NCBI RefSeq assembly: GCF_014203705.1
Contig: NZ_JACHJR010000001.1
Coordinates: forward strand, 4,092,001-4,156,000
Direction: 5' to 3'
From: Kitasatospora gansuensis
Lineage (GTDB): Bacteria > Actinomycetota > Actinomycetes > Streptomycetales > Streptomycetaceae
DNA: 64,000 bases
The notes under the pieces were generated by a model. The model saw only the letters and a program-made list of their open reading frames with translations. It had not been told where the DNA came from and did no database searches. Position 1 is the stretch's first letter. Each line of letters starts with the position of its first letter. The translations under genes and the position numbers were made by a program. Shown piece by piece: positions 18,841 to 27,291 of the stretch.

Positions 18841-20184
18841 TCACTTCCGGCGCTGCACCGCCAGGGTGGCCAGCGCCGCGACCAGGAAGCTCAGCAGCGA
18901 GGCCGAGGTCCAGGGCTGCGCCTCGAAGCCGACCTTCGACTGCAGGTCCAGCCAGAAGCCGCGCCAGCCGTCGATCGCGGTCGGGGCGATGAACTGGTAG
19001 GTGGCGAAGCCGAGCGCCCACGGCAGCAGCATCAGCCAGCGGGCCGGGGCGTCCTCGGCCAGGTTCCAGCCGCGCCGGCCCGAGCCGAGGAAGTAGTCGG
19101 CCGCCAGCACCGCGAACATCGGCACGAAGACCGAGCCGATCAGGAACAGGAAGGCGGAGTACGACGCGGCGAACTCGTCGATGCACAGCGCCAGCCCGGT
19201 CACCAGCGCACCGATCCCGCCGGTCAGCAGCCGGCGGTCGACCTTCGGCAGCAGGTTCTGGATCGACATCGCGGTCGAGTACACGTTGGCGAAGGACTGG
19301 TCGGTCTCCCGGACCACCAGTACCAGCAGGAAGGCCCAGCCCGCGGCCACCCCGGTGAAGGAGGAGAAGATCAGGTTCGGGTCGCCGTCGGACTGCAGCA
19401 GCGCCACCGCACCCAGCAGGTAGCACCAGACCTGGGCCAGCGTGTAGCCGGAGAGGGTGGCCCAGAACGCGGTCCCGGCGGCGCGGGCGTGCCGGGTGTA
19501 GTCGGCGGCCAGCGGTACGAAGGAGATCGACATCGCGATCATCACGTCGGTGGCGGAGAGGAAGCCGCTCCAGTTGCCCGCACCCGGGTTCGGCACGCCC
19601 TGCCGGACCAGCTGGACGGTGAGGTAGACCATCGCGATGCCGACGGCGATCGTGACGTACTTGCGCAGCACCCCGATCGAGCCGAGCGGCCAGATGGTCA
19701 GCGTGGTGGTCAGCGCACCGCCCAGCAGCACGAACAGCCAGTGCCAGCCCTGGGTGCCGGTGACCGCCTGGGCGCCCATCGTGATCACCAGCAGCTCGTA
19801 CACACCCCAACCGATGCACTGCACGATGTTCAGCACGGTGGGGACGTAGGAGAGCTTGGTGCCGAACAGGCCGCGCAGCACGGCCATGGCCGGTGCGCCC
19901 GTCCGGGCACCGATCAGGGCGGTCACCCCGAGCATCGCGGTGCCGATCACGGTGCCCACCACGGTGGCGGTGATCGCGGCGGCCAGCGAGAGCTCCGCGC
20001 CCTTGGCGCCGATCACGGTGGCCGCGCTGGTGAAGCCGATCAGGCTGACCCCGAGGTTGGCCCAGAGCGAGAACAGCGCCCGGAAGTCGAGGGTGCGAGG
20101 AGGTGCGGTGTCCAGCACGAGCGGCGCCTCGGCGCGCGCGGTCGCGGTCGGTTCCTGGACAGGGGCAGGCGAAACAGCCGTCAT
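18841..20184 (-). CDS. cytX: NCS1-family permease, CytX-like (thiamine precursor uptake)
   Basis: 447 aa, about 12 predicted membrane helices, NCS1 (purine/cytosine permease) family: LWANLGVSLIGFTSAATVIG near the N-terminus, IGWGVYELLVITMG, and ETDQSFANVYSTAMSIQNL. A TPP riboswitch lies directly upstream. In bacteria that pairing marks CytX, a predicted transporter of the thiamine pyrimidine precursor HMP; the substrate is inferred from the riboswitch, not the protein sequence. The start ATG at 20184 is only a few bases from the aptamer. Confidence 0.85.
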   Translation of the reverse strand: MTAVSPAPVQEPTATARAEAPLVLDTAPPRTLDFRALFSLWANLGVSLIGFTSAATVIGAKGAELSLAAAITATVVGTVIGTAMLGVTALIGARTGAPAMAVLRGLFGTKLSYVPTVLNIVQCIGWGVYELLVITMGAQAVTGTQGWHWLFVLLGGALTTTLTIWPLGSIGVLRKYVTIAVGIAMVYLTVQLVRQGVPNPGAGNWSGFLSATDVMIAMSISFVPLAADYTRHARAAGTAFWATLSGYTLAQVWCYLLGAVALLQSDGDPNLIFSSFTGVAAGWAFLLVLVVRETDQSFANVYSTAMSIQNLLPKVDRRLLTGGIGALVTGLALCIDEFAASYSAFLFLIGSVFVPMFAVLAADYFLGSGRRGWNLAEDAPARWLMLLPWALGFATYQFIAPTAIDGWRGFWLDLQSKVGFEAQPWTSASLLSFLVAALATLAVQRRK

Positions 20185-20187
20185 GGC

Positions 20188-20318
20188 CGAAGCTCCCTAC
20201 GCCGGCATTACCCGGACAGGTTCGAGCGGTCTGCGCTCCCTCGCCGTAGGCCAGCAGCTGCATGGCGTACGGTCGTTCCGCGCACTCTCAGCCTGGACGG
20301 TCCAAGCTCCCGCGTGTC
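20188..20318 (-). promoter_or_regulatory. TPP riboswitch (thi-box)
   Basis: Read on the minus strand, it contains GGGAGCTTGG, then the conserved CTGAGA of the thi-box, then CGAACCTGTCCGGGTAATGC and GCCGGCGTAGGGAGC. These are in the order and spacing of the TPP aptamer (J2-3, J4-5, P4/P5). The final GGGAG is also the likely Shine-Dalgarno for the start codon at 20184, so control is probably at translation. Confidence 0.92.
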
Positions 20319-20525
20319 AGTTTGGAGCGCCAGGCTAGCCGCCGGGCCGCCGAACACCAAGGCGAGCGGGTGGCCGTCCGGATCGCGGGACGAAGCGGAC
20401 CCCCCGGGGGCCGTGTCGGGAACAGGTAAGGATTCTTAAGAGTTCTTCACCGGGCCCCATACGACAACCGAATCAGCAATGCGAAAAACTGTGGACCAAG
20501 GTCCTGTCAGCTATGGAGGTCGTCC

Positions 20526-22130
20526 GTGAGCACCGAGCACGCGAGTGGTTCCACCCAGCCGGAGGCTGGTGGAGGGTCCACCGGGCCCGAGGAGCAGCGC
20601 ACCTCCGCGGGCCAGGTCGCCGAGCCGACGCTGGCGTTCGGCAAGGTGACTCCGCCGGCCGCCCCGTCCTATCTGGACGCGCCCCCGCCGGTGCTGCCGC
20701 CCGCCCCGGCTCCGGCCGCCCCGCCCGCCCCGTCCTACCTGGACGCGCCGCCGCCGGCCCCGGCCCCGGCCGGCAACCCGTACGCGGCTCCGGCCGCCCC
20801 GCCCGCTCCGGCCGCCGAGCTGCCGCCGGTCGCCGCGGCCGAGCTGCCGCCGGTGCAGGTGGCCCCGCCGGCCGCCGAGCCGCCGCACCACCCGTTCGGC
20901 GCGGGTACGCCGCTCGGCAGCTGGGCCACCCCGCCCGGGGGCATCGACGGCCCGGGCGGCCCCGGCTTCCCCCAGTACCCGGGTGCGAACCCGGCGCCCG
21001 GTCGCAAGCGCGGCGGACTGATCGCGCTGGTCGCGGCCGTCGCCTTGGTGGCCGGTCTGGCCGGCGGCGCGATCGGCGTCTCGGTGACCGACCGGGACGG
21101 CGGATCCAACTCCTCGTCAGGCCGCGGCACCAGCACCACCGTCCAGGCCAGCGAGAACAAGCAGGCGGTCAACCGTCCGCCGGAGTCGGTCGCGGGCATC
21201 GCCGGCAAGGCGCTGCCGAGCGTGGTCACCATCAAGGCGCAGGGCTCGCAGGAGTCCGGCACCGGCACCGGGTTCGTCTTCGACACCGAGGGCCACATCC
21301 TCACCAACAACCACGTGGTCGCCCCGGCGGCCAGCGGCGGCAAGCTGACCGTCAAGTTCTCCGACGGTTCGTCCTACCCGGCCTCGGTGGTCGGCCGGGC
21401 GCAGGGCTACGACGTGGCCGTGATCAAGCTGGACAGCCCGCCCAAGGACAAGCTCGTCCCGCTCCCGCTCGGTGACTCCGACAAGGTCGCGGTCGGCGAC
21501 GCCACCATCGCGATCGGCGCCCCGTACGGCCTGGAAGGCACCGTCACCACCGGCATCATCAGCGCCAAGGACCGCCCGGTGGCCTCCGGCGACGAGACCG
21601 GCGCCCAGGCCTCCTACATGAACGCGCTGCAGACCGACGCGTCGATCAACCCGGGCAACTCCGGCGGGCCGCTGCTGGACGCCGCGGGCGCCGTGATCGG
21701 CATCAACTCGGCGATCCAGTCCAACACCAGCAGCGGCAACAGCCGGGCCGGCTCGATCGGCCTCGGCTTCGCGATCCCGATCAACCAGGCCAAGCGGGTC
21801 GCGGGCGATCTGATCAAGGGCGGCACGCCGGTCTACGCGATCCTCGGCGTGCTGCGCAACGACGAGTTCAAGGGCGACGGCGCGCAGATCCGCGGCTCCG
21901 CCGTCGGCGAGACCCCCGCCGTCACCCCGGGCGGCCCCGCCGACCAGGCCGGCCTCAAGGCCGGTGACGTGATCACCAAGCTCGGCGGCCACGTCATCGA
22001 CAGCGGCCCCACCCTGGTCAGCGAGATCTGGACCTACAAGCCCGGCGACAAGGTCGAGGTCGAGTACACCCGCGACGGCAAGGCCGCCAAGACCACCGTC
22101 ACCCTCGGCGAACGCAAGGGCGACAACTGA
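20526..22130 (+). CDS. Membrane-anchored HtrA/DegP-type serine protease with PDZ domain
   Basis: 534 aa from a GTG at 20526 with GGAGG 6 nt upstream. Residues 1-155 are a Pro/Ala-rich cytoplasmic tail with repeated SYLDAPPP units. One transmembrane helix lies at ~160-182 (GLIALVAAVALVAGLAGGAI). The external trypsin-like domain spans ~220-420, with catalytic His in LTNNHVV, Asp in YDVAVIKL and Ser in NPGNSGGPL. A PDZ domain follows at ~430-530 (GPADQAGLKAGDVITKLGG). The role is envelope protein quality control or regulated proteolysis. Ends 72 bp before tRNA-Ser. Confidence 0.93.
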   Translation: MSTEHASGSTQPEAGGGSTGPEEQRTSAGQVAEPTLAFGKVTPPAAPSYLDAPPPVLPPAPAPAAPPAPSYLDAPPPAPAPAGNPYAAPAAPPAPAAELPPVAAAELPPVQVAPPAAEPPHHPFGAGTPLGSWATPPGGIDGPGGPGFPQYPGANPAPGRKRGGLIALVAAVALVAGLAGGAIGVSVTDRDGGSNSSSGRGTSTTVQASENKQAVNRPPESVAGIAGKALPSVVTIKAQGSQESGTGTGFVFDTEGHILTNNHVVAPAASGGKLTVKFSDGSSYPASVVGRAQGYDVAVIKLDSPPKDKLVPLPLGDSDKVAVGDATIAIGAPYGLEGTVTTGIISAKDRPVASGDETGAQASYMNALQTDASINPGNSGGPLLDAAGAVIGINSAIQSNTSSGNSRAGSIGLGFAIPINQAKRVAGDLIKGGTPVYAILGVLRNDEFKGDGAQIRGSAVGETPAVTPGGPADQAGLKAGDVITKLGGHVIDSGPTLVSEIWTYKPGDKVEVEYTRDGKAAKTTVTLGERKGDN

Positions 22131-22202
22131 CAGCACCGGTGACCGCCCTGGCAAAAGGGTGTGCACGGAACCCCACCGGACCCGTTAGGCTGACCTCCGC
22201 CT

Positions 22203-22290
22203 GGAGAGTTGCCCGAGCGGCCTAAGGGACCAGTCTTGAAAACTGTCGTGGCGTAACCCGTCACCGTGGGTTCAAATCCCACACTCTCCG
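22203..22290 (+). tRNA. tRNA-Ser(UGA)
   Basis: 88 nt with acceptor stem GGAGAGT/ACTCTCC, a long class II variable arm, anticodon TGA in the loop CTTGAAA, and T-loop GGTTCAAATCC. CCA is not encoded. The 3' part is the integration site of the adjacent element, and the gene is kept intact by the left attachment site. Confidence 0.95.
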
Positions 22291-22291
22291 C
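22234..22291 (+). repeat. attL: 58-bp repeat overlapping the tRNA-Ser 3' part
   Basis: Identical to 35819-35876 over 58 bp, starting TCTTGAAAACTG at the anticodon loop and ending CTCTCCGC. It marks the left boundary of the integrated element. The integrase gene reads toward it from ~150 bp away, as in pSAM2-type elements. Confidence 0.93.
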
Positions 22292-22313
22292 TGGTGGAGG
22301 AAACTCCAGCTCA

Positions 22314-22346
22314 GGGCGGGTATCGGCGAGCAGCCGATACCCGCCC
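22314..22346. terminator. Hairpin after tRNA-Ser, 14-bp perfect stem
   Basis: GGGCGGGTATCGGC and GCCGATACCCGCCC flank a 5-nt loop, followed by TTTG. It can end the tRNA transcript and, on the other strand, the integrase transcript. Confidence 0.75.
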
Positions 22347-22440
22347 TTTGGCATGTTGTCTCACCGCGCGTCGCCGATATCCCGCGCGGATCCAGCCCGT
22401 GTGGAACATCTGTGGAACGCCGTCCCGGGGTGCTGACGGC

Positions 22441-23808
22441 CTACTCCTGCATGTCCTGACCGTTCAGGAACCGCTCGATCAGGGCGTTGGAGTGATCCTG
22501 ACGGTTGTTCAGGATCTTGGCGTAGAAGCGGTAGAGCACCGCCACGCTGTGCCCAGCGCGCCGCGCCACCTCCACCGGATCGACGCCGGCCACCAGCCAG
22601 CCGGACACGGCCGTGTGCCGCAGCTCGTAGGGCACGTCCGCGAGCGGCGTCTCCACCTCATGGGGTGTCAGGACGAACGGCCGGGCTACCTTCCAGAGCG
22701 CGGCGTACTCCTTCGTGAGAAGTCGCCCGCCCTCGGTCGCCCGGAACAGTCGGCCATCGGACGCGACGCCGAACCGCTCGATGTGCTCGCGGAGGATCTG
22801 CACCAGAACCGGCGGAATGGGCACGTCGCGCGTGGCGCTGCGGGCCCGACGCTTGAGGCCGCGCTCCTCGTGTGACTGTCCGTCATCTGTCCACCGTGAG
22901 CCGACCCGTGGGGAGCTACCGGCCAGCACGATGCGCCCCCACCCGGTCTCCGGCAGGGTGCAGTCCGTGATCCGAATGTCCATCGCCTCGGCCGGCCGAG
23001 TAGCCGCATAGAGCATGCAGCCGTAGAACGCCCGCAGGTGGCTTCCGCGCCGCGAGACAGTGCCAGCAGCCTCGATCAGGGCGTGCCCCTGCTCCGGCCC
23101 CGGGACCCACCGCCAGTCGATCTCATCGTCTGTCTCCGGCGCATCCCAGTCCACGAACTGGAGCGGGTTGGCCGGCAGCCTGCGGCGCTCAACCGCGTAC
23201 CGCAAGGCGTTGTTGAACACCATGCGCTTGCGGGTGATCGTGTTGTCCGCCGCGACCTCGCCGTTCAGGAGACGGGACAGGGCTTCAAGGGCGGTGCGTA
23301 CCACCTCGGAATCCTCCAACTCCCCAATCCCGATGGACTTCTTGGCCAGCCACGCGAGCGCAGCGGTGACCTCTGCGGGCGGTTCCGGCTGCTGCGGCGA
23401 GAAGTTGAACGCCCAGCACGACAGAGCCTGACGGAGAACGCGGTGATCAGGCGCACCACGGCGGTCGGTGACCAGCGCGGGAGTGATGGTGGCAAGAGCG
23501 TCCGCACGTGCCGATCGGCTCTTGGCGGACGCTCGGGCCCACTTCTTCTCCGCGTACTCCTTCGCGTGCTCGAACCACGTGACCTGGTCGCGCTTCCGGA
23601 GTTCGGATACCGGCAGACCGCTGTCCGTGTCGAACTGCTCGCCCTTCTGGATCGCGGTCATCAGCTGGGCCCGCCGACCGTCCGCCAGGGTCTTCGTGGC
23701 GAACGTTCGGGAGTGCGGGTTCAGGCCTACGCGCCACCGGAGTTGGTGCGGCTTACGTCCGCGCTTGAGATCACGAATGGCATAGATGTACACCTCGAAG
23801 GTCAGCAA
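22441..23808 (-). CDS. int: Tyrosine site-specific integrase
   Basis: 455 aa; the best start is TTG at 23808 (GGAG just upstream, protein begins LLTFEVYIYAIRD). It catalyses integration into and excision from tRNA-Ser. The N-terminal SAM-like/arm-binding region spans ~1-200. The catalytic domain has Arg in ATRPAEAMDI, the box YELRHTAVSGWL, GHS in RRAGHSVAVL, and the nucleophile Tyr in LYRFYAKIL. The usual HxLRH is YELRH here, a tolerated variation in this family. It lies next to attL and is read toward it. Confidence 0.95.
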   Translation of the reverse strand: MLTFEVYIYAIRDLKRGRKPHQLRWRVGLNPHSRTFATKTLADGRRAQLMTAIQKGEQFDTDSGLPVSELRKRDQVTWFEHAKEYAEKKWARASAKSRSARADALATITPALVTDRRGAPDHRVLRQALSCWAFNFSPQQPEPPAEVTAALAWLAKKSIGIGELEDSEVVRTALEALSRLLNGEVAADNTITRKRMVFNNALRYAVERRRLPANPLQFVDWDAPETDDEIDWRWVPGPEQGHALIEAAGTVSRRGSHLRAFYGCMLYAATRPAEAMDIRITDCTLPETGWGRIVLAGSSPRVGSRWTDDGQSHEERGLKRRARSATRDVPIPPVLVQILREHIERFGVASDGRLFRATEGGRLLTKEYAALWKVARPFVLTPHEVETPLADVPYELRHTAVSGWLVAGVDPVEVARRAGHSVAVLYRFYAKILNNRQDHSNALIERFLNGQDMQE

Positions 23809-23868
23809 TTCAGCTCCGTACGGATGAGGGGCCCGGCGAACTTGCCGGGCCCCGTTGGCGGTGGGTCG

Positions 23869-24054
23869 TCAGGCAGCGATCTGGCAAGCAGCCAGCCAGC
23901 TGTCGAGGTCGGCGCGGTCCACGCGGAGCTGAGCGTTGGGGAGCTTGATCAGGCGCGGCCCCTGGCCTCGGGCACGCATCCGGTAAAAGGCGGCGCGGCT
24001 CATGTTGATCTCTTCCAGGACGGCGGAGAGCTTGAGCAGTTCACGCTTTGCCAT
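23869..24054 (-). CDS. xis: Excisionase-type MerR-like HTH protein
   Basis: 61 aa from an ATG at 24054 with GGAGG just upstream. It has a winged-helix excisionase pattern: LSAVLEEINMSRAAFYRMRA, then the wing PRLIKLPNAQLRVDRADLDSWL. Assists the integrase in excision and bends att DNA. It lies 60 bp upstream of the integrase, as usual in AICEs, and the two may be cotranscribed. Confidence 0.9.
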   Translation of the reverse strand: MAKRELLKLSAVLEEINMSRAAFYRMRARGQGPRLIKLPNAQLRVDRADLDSWLAACQIAA

Positions 24055-24136
24055 GCAGATCCTCCGATGAGCGGTTCGGGTGTGGCGGAATGGGCGCGAC
24101 GGCCAGGCGGGCGCGCCTGTCCGAGGCTGGGATTTC

Positions 24137-24333
24137 TGCGTCATTGCGTCATCAGCGTCATTTGGGCCTGTGACCTGGGGTTCTGTGTGACGCAGCGTCA
24201 GGAGGGTGCGTCATGGGTGTGTCATGGGCTGCGTCATCGCATGTCGCAGATGACGCAGGATGACGCAGCGGCCGTCGTCTGCGTCATGGCTGTCTGCGCA
24301 GGTCAGGGGCCGGTTTTCGGTCCGAATGACGCA
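24137..24333. repeat. TGCGTCA repeat array, candidate replication origin
   Basis: At least eight exact TGCGTCA or TGACGCA heptamers (24137, 24145, 24188, 24207, 24230, 24251, 24261, 24280, 24327) plus near-copies AGCGTCA (24154, 24194) and TGTGTCA (24218), in both orientations, in under 200 bp. They sit in the 459-bp non-coding gap between xis and rep. This fits iterons bound by Rep, or an operator array; no experimental basis for this element. Confidence 0.65.
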
Positions 24334-24447
24334 CATGTCGCAGCGTCTTCCTACTTAGGAAAAAAGAGGGGTGGTTGTTGTAGTTCGGCACTCCCTCAGA
24401 GCGAAAGGAGGAGCCGCTTCGCGGCACGACCCTTGGGCGGCTTCGCC

Positions 24448-24502
24448 GAACAGCAAGAGGAGCACCACCTCGCGAGGCGTGCCAGTGCTCCTCTTGCTGT
24501 TC
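24448..24502 (-). terminator. Hairpin terminator after rep, 18-bp perfect stem
   Basis: GAACAGCAAGAGGAGCAC at 24448-24465 is the exact complement of 24485-24502, with a 19-nt loop. It lies 12 bp past the stop of the rep gene on the minus strand. Confidence 0.8.
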
Positions 24503-24513
24503 AGGTGGTGAGG

Positions 24514-25989
24514 TCAGAGCAGCCGGGGCTGCTCGTGCGGCGGCGTGACGGCCGGACGGCCCATCTCCAGATACCGGCCTTCGCAGGTGCGGCCCGAGTC
24601 CACGAGCACGCCTCGGGCCGCGAGGGTGGGTTGAAGGCGCTTGAGGCGGTCGGAGAGGACCTTGCCGGTGGTCGGCCAGCCCTTGGGCAGGGGCCGCAGG
24701 TCGGGTTCGCTGTAGAGGCGGCTGAGGCAGGTCAGCCACTCGGTCGAGGTCTGGCGCTGCGCCGCGCCCGGGGCGATGGTCTCGGCGTGCCGCAGGACGG
24801 TCTGCGCGAGGAGGTCGCCCTCGATCACGTCGTCGTTCAGGTCGTCCAGGCTGGCCCGGTACGCCGCCAGCACCCCCAGGCCGGTCGCGGCGTCGAGTTG
24901 CGCGCACAGGTGCGCGAAGTCCGCCATCCGCAGATCGGTCGGCGTCTCCGCCTGCGCGGCCCGGACCTTGACGGTCAGGTCGAGCAGCGACCCGAGCACG
25001 ACGGGCAGGGCCTCTTCGTAGTCCGCCCACAGTGCCGCTTCGGTGACCCGGACCCTGGGCCGCTCCAGCCGCAGCGGCAGCAGCCGCTCGGCGAGGTCGG
25101 GTCGGATGACGCCGACGTCGATGCCGGTCAGCAGCAGCGGCCGGCGGTAGCTGGCCCGGACCACGTCGCCGTCGGTGAACAGGGCGCGCTTGACGCTCTC
25201 GGCGCCGGTGACGATGCAGCACATCGCGTCGGAGAGGTCGGGCGTCATGTGGGAGAGGTTGTCGAGGGCGGTGACCCATCCGGCCGCGACGGCGGCGATG
25301 AGGTTCTCCTCGTCCTTCGGGGCCCGGCGCAGGTCACCGCTCATGCCTTCGATGATCCTCACCAGCATTCGGCCGCCGGAGGACTTGCCAGCGCCCTGCG
25401 GCCCGGTCAGGAACGGTGCCGGAACGGGCACGGACGGCCCGAGGCAGCCGATCAGCCAGGCGATGGCCAGGCATTCGGTCTGGGCGTTGGCGAAGTTGCA
25501 CAGCCGCATCAGCAGGTCGATGCCCTTGCCGTCGGTGTCCTTGACCGGCACCGGCAGCTCTCCGGTGAGCTGGGTGCGGCGCCAGCACACCTCACGCGGG
25601 TCGGGTACGACGGTGTCCCATCCGGTGGGGTGGATGCGCACCGAGAGCCCGTCGGAGCGGCCCAGGTCCAGCCACGTTGCCCCGTCGAAGCCGGGGGCGA
25701 CGCGGATGTGGACGGGCTGCACCTCCTCCGTCAGGGCGAGCGCCTCGATCAGGTCCAGCGCCTCCTTGAGCGCGGTCCCGTTGAACACCCCGAGCCCGTC
25801 GCGGAACAGACCGACCATCAGTTCCTGGCGGTGGCTGCCGGTGGTGCCCTGGGAGCGGATCGGACGCGCCACCGGATGGCCCACCTTCTGCGCGTAGACG
25901 GTGCCGTCGGCGGTGCGGAAGTACCGGAAGTGGGCCTGCGCGTAGTCGGTGATGATCTCGCGTGCCGGGGTCTTCTCCTCCTCCGCCAC
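24514..25989 (-). CDS. Replication protein, primase-associated helicase-like ATPase
   Basis: 491 aa from a GTG at 25989, 2 nt after the prim-pol stop; longer upstream extensions are out-of-frame readings of prim-pol. Walker A is FLTGPQGAGKSSGGRML at ~135-150, with a Walker B-like segment AAGWVTALDNLS and a sensor-like LTGIDVG further on. This resembles the D5/phage-type helicase that follows prim-pol in many AICEs. Predicted to unwind the element at its origin, probably the TGCGTCA array just downstream. Translational coupling to prim-pol is likely. Confidence 0.85.
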   Translation of the reverse strand: MAEEEKTPAREIITDYAQAHFRYFRTADGTVYAQKVGHPVARPIRSQGTTGSHRQELMVGLFRDGLGVFNGTALKEALDLIEALALTEEVQPVHIRVAPGFDGATWLDLGRSDGLSVRIHPTGWDTVVPDPREVCWRRTQLTGELPVPVKDTDGKGIDLLMRLCNFANAQTECLAIAWLIGCLGPSVPVPAPFLTGPQGAGKSSGGRMLVRIIEGMSGDLRRAPKDEENLIAAVAAGWVTALDNLSHMTPDLSDAMCCIVTGAESVKRALFTDGDVVRASYRRPLLLTGIDVGVIRPDLAERLLPLRLERPRVRVTEAALWADYEEALPVVLGSLLDLTVKVRAAQAETPTDLRMADFAHLCAQLDAATGLGVLAAYRASLDDLNDDVIEGDLLAQTVLRHAETIAPGAAQRQTSTEWLTCLSRLYSEPDLRPLPKGWPTTGKVLSDRLKRLQPTLAARGVLVDSGRTCEGRYLEMGRPAVTPPHEQPRLL

Positions 25990-25991
25990 GG

Positions 25992-26840
25992 CTACATCCC
26001 CAACCGGCTGAGGGCGTTGGTCCACGCGTCGGCGCAGTGCCGGGGCGATTCGCCCTTGGCCTGCGCGGCGGCGAACAGCCGCGCCGTGTGCGCGTCGGTG
26101 AGGCACCCGCACCGGCCGTGCGTGGCCAGCACGGCCAGGAACGCCCCGAACACGGTCGCGTGCACCGCACTGGCCGCCTCGGTGATGCGCTGCTCCGCCA
26201 TGGTGATGCCGCGCTCCAGGTAAGCCGGTGTGCGGTGCGGGCACCGCCCGCCCCCGGCCGGCACGGAAACGGCCACATGCCGGGCCGGGGTGGGCTCGCG
26301 CACGATCAGGGCCCGGACGGTGTCGGGCAGCGCGGCGATGGCGCCTGCTCCGGGGCCGACCCAACGGGCGTAGGACATCAGCGACTTGACGTCGATGCCG
26401 GGCCGCACCGCGTTGGCTGACTGCATCGCGCCCCGGTAGAGCCAGTGCTCACCCCGAGTGGTCCGCACGATCCGGGTGCCGGGCAGGGCGGCCCGAGCCC
26501 AGGCGATGGCGTCCTCGTTGTCGAGGTCCACCACGGTCAGCCCGGCGCGGCCGGGGTGGTAGGCCACCCCGGCCGCGCCGAGCCACGCCCGCTCCCATTC
26601 CCGGGAGTTGAGGATGTTGGAGTCGGTGGTGGCGGCGGCCCAGCCGTGGCAGGGCGCAAGGCAGGTGCAGGGGCCGGGGGTCTTCATGTTCGGCCGGCCG
26701 CCGCACGTGTTGCCGGTGCAGGGGCGGCAGTTGCCGAACGGCACCTTCCCGGCTCGCAGCGGCAGCACGGGCACACCGGAAGCCGCCAGGGCGAGAGCAG
26801 CGGACAGGTGCTCTCCCCGGATGAGGGTCGGATCGGTCAT
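25992..26840 (-). CDS. Bifunctional DNA primase/polymerase
   Basis: 282 aa from an ATG at 26840 (AACTGGAG upstream). Prim-pol domain: ALAASGVPVLPLRAGKVPFG, a Cys-rich zinc motif (NCRPCTGNTCGG, CTCLAPCHGW), WERAWLGAAGVAYHPGRAG, catalytic LTVVDLDNEDA (DxD), and RTTRGEHWLYRG. C-terminal ~80 residues form a helical region with CPHRTPAYLE and GRCGCL Cys pairs. It synthesises primers or DNA at element replication and works with the helicase encoded 2 nt downstream. Confidence 0.92.
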   Translation of the reverse strand: MTDPTLIRGEHLSAALALAASGVPVLPLRAGKVPFGNCRPCTGNTCGGRPNMKTPGPCTCLAPCHGWAAATTDSNILNSREWERAWLGAAGVAYHPGRAGLTVVDLDNEDAIAWARAALPGTRIVRTTRGEHWLYRGAMQSANAVRPGIDVKSLMSYARWVGPGAGAIAALPDTVRALIVREPTPARHVAVSVPAGGGRCPHRTPAYLERGITMAEQRITEAASAVHATVFGAFLAVLATHGRCGCLTDAHTARLFAAAQAKGESPRHCADAWTNALSRLGM

Positions 26841-27063
26841 GCTGGGTGTCTCCAGTTCTCTTCGAGCGTGCTGGATTGGCGGCGGCCCCGGTTCTTGGCG
26901 GAAGGGGGCCGCCGCCGTCGTTCGTCGAGTTCTCGGCGCAGACCTTGTGCGATGGCTGGCGCTGGTCGTCGCGAAGAGGGGTGGGTCTGCCGCACCAGCG
27001 ACAGGGCTTGTCGCCGGTCCGGTCGAAGTGCCGGGCGTCGCGCCAGTCGAGCGACCGGCCCAC
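26449..27063 (-). CDS. Small zinc-finger-like protein, frame runs into prim-pol
   Basis: GTG at 27063, 2 nt past the stop of the upstream gene, so coupled. The first ~45 residues look real: RSLDWRDARHFDRTGDKPCR, then WCGRPTPLRDDQRQPSHKVC, giving C-x2-C...C. I have the impression of similar short proteins before prim-pol in other AICEs. The frame has no stop until 26449, however, overlapping prim-pol by ~390 nt in another frame. Either the natural product carries an odd C-terminal tail or a frameshift removed a stop near 26840. Only the N-terminal part is supported. Confidence 0.4.
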   Translation of the reverse strand: MGRSLDWRDARHFDRTGDKPCRWCGRPTPLRDDQRQPSHKVCAENSTNDGGGPLPPRTGAAANPARSKRTGDTQHDRSDPHPGRAPVRCSRPGGFRCARAAAASREGAVRQLPPLHRQHVRRPAEHEDPRPLHLPCALPRLGRRHHRLQHPQLPGMGAGVARRGRGGLPPRPRRADRGGPRQRGRHRLGSGRPARHPDRADHSG

Positions 27064-27065
27064 GG

Positions 27066-27275
27066 TCAGCCGTCGTTCGGTGCGTTCCAGCGCTTGCGGG
27101 CGTCTTCCTGGATGCGGTCGATCCGGGCCTCGAACTTCGCGGTGGGCTTACCGCGGCTTTCGGCCCGCGCGGCGCGGGCGCAGAGCAGGAACACGCGGAC
27201 GCTGCCGCCGATGGTGTCGGCGCCCATCAGCTCGGGGTCGAGGATCGAGCGGGGGTCCTTCTTGTTATCGGGCAC
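27066..27275 (-). CDS. Small hypothetical AICE protein
   Basis: 69 aa from a GTG at 27275, preceded by GGAGGAG. Composition is mixed and charged (PDNKKDPRSILDPELMGADT, KFEARIDRIQEDARKRW), with a short hydrophobic stretch VRVFLLCARAARA in the middle. No family recognised. It lies in the small-gene operon between tra and prim-pol and is closely spaced with both neighbours. Confidence 0.6.
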   Translation of the reverse strand: MPDNKKDPRSILDPELMGADTIGGSVRVFLLCARAARAESRGKPTAKFEARIDRIQEDARKRWNAPNDG

Positions 27276-27291
27276 GGTCGAACTCCTCCGG

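Noticed and set aside
24284..25279. Antisense and alternative-frame ORFs over rep
   Set aside because: Arg/Pro-rich shadow translation; the frame with Walker A in 24514-25989 is clearly the gene.
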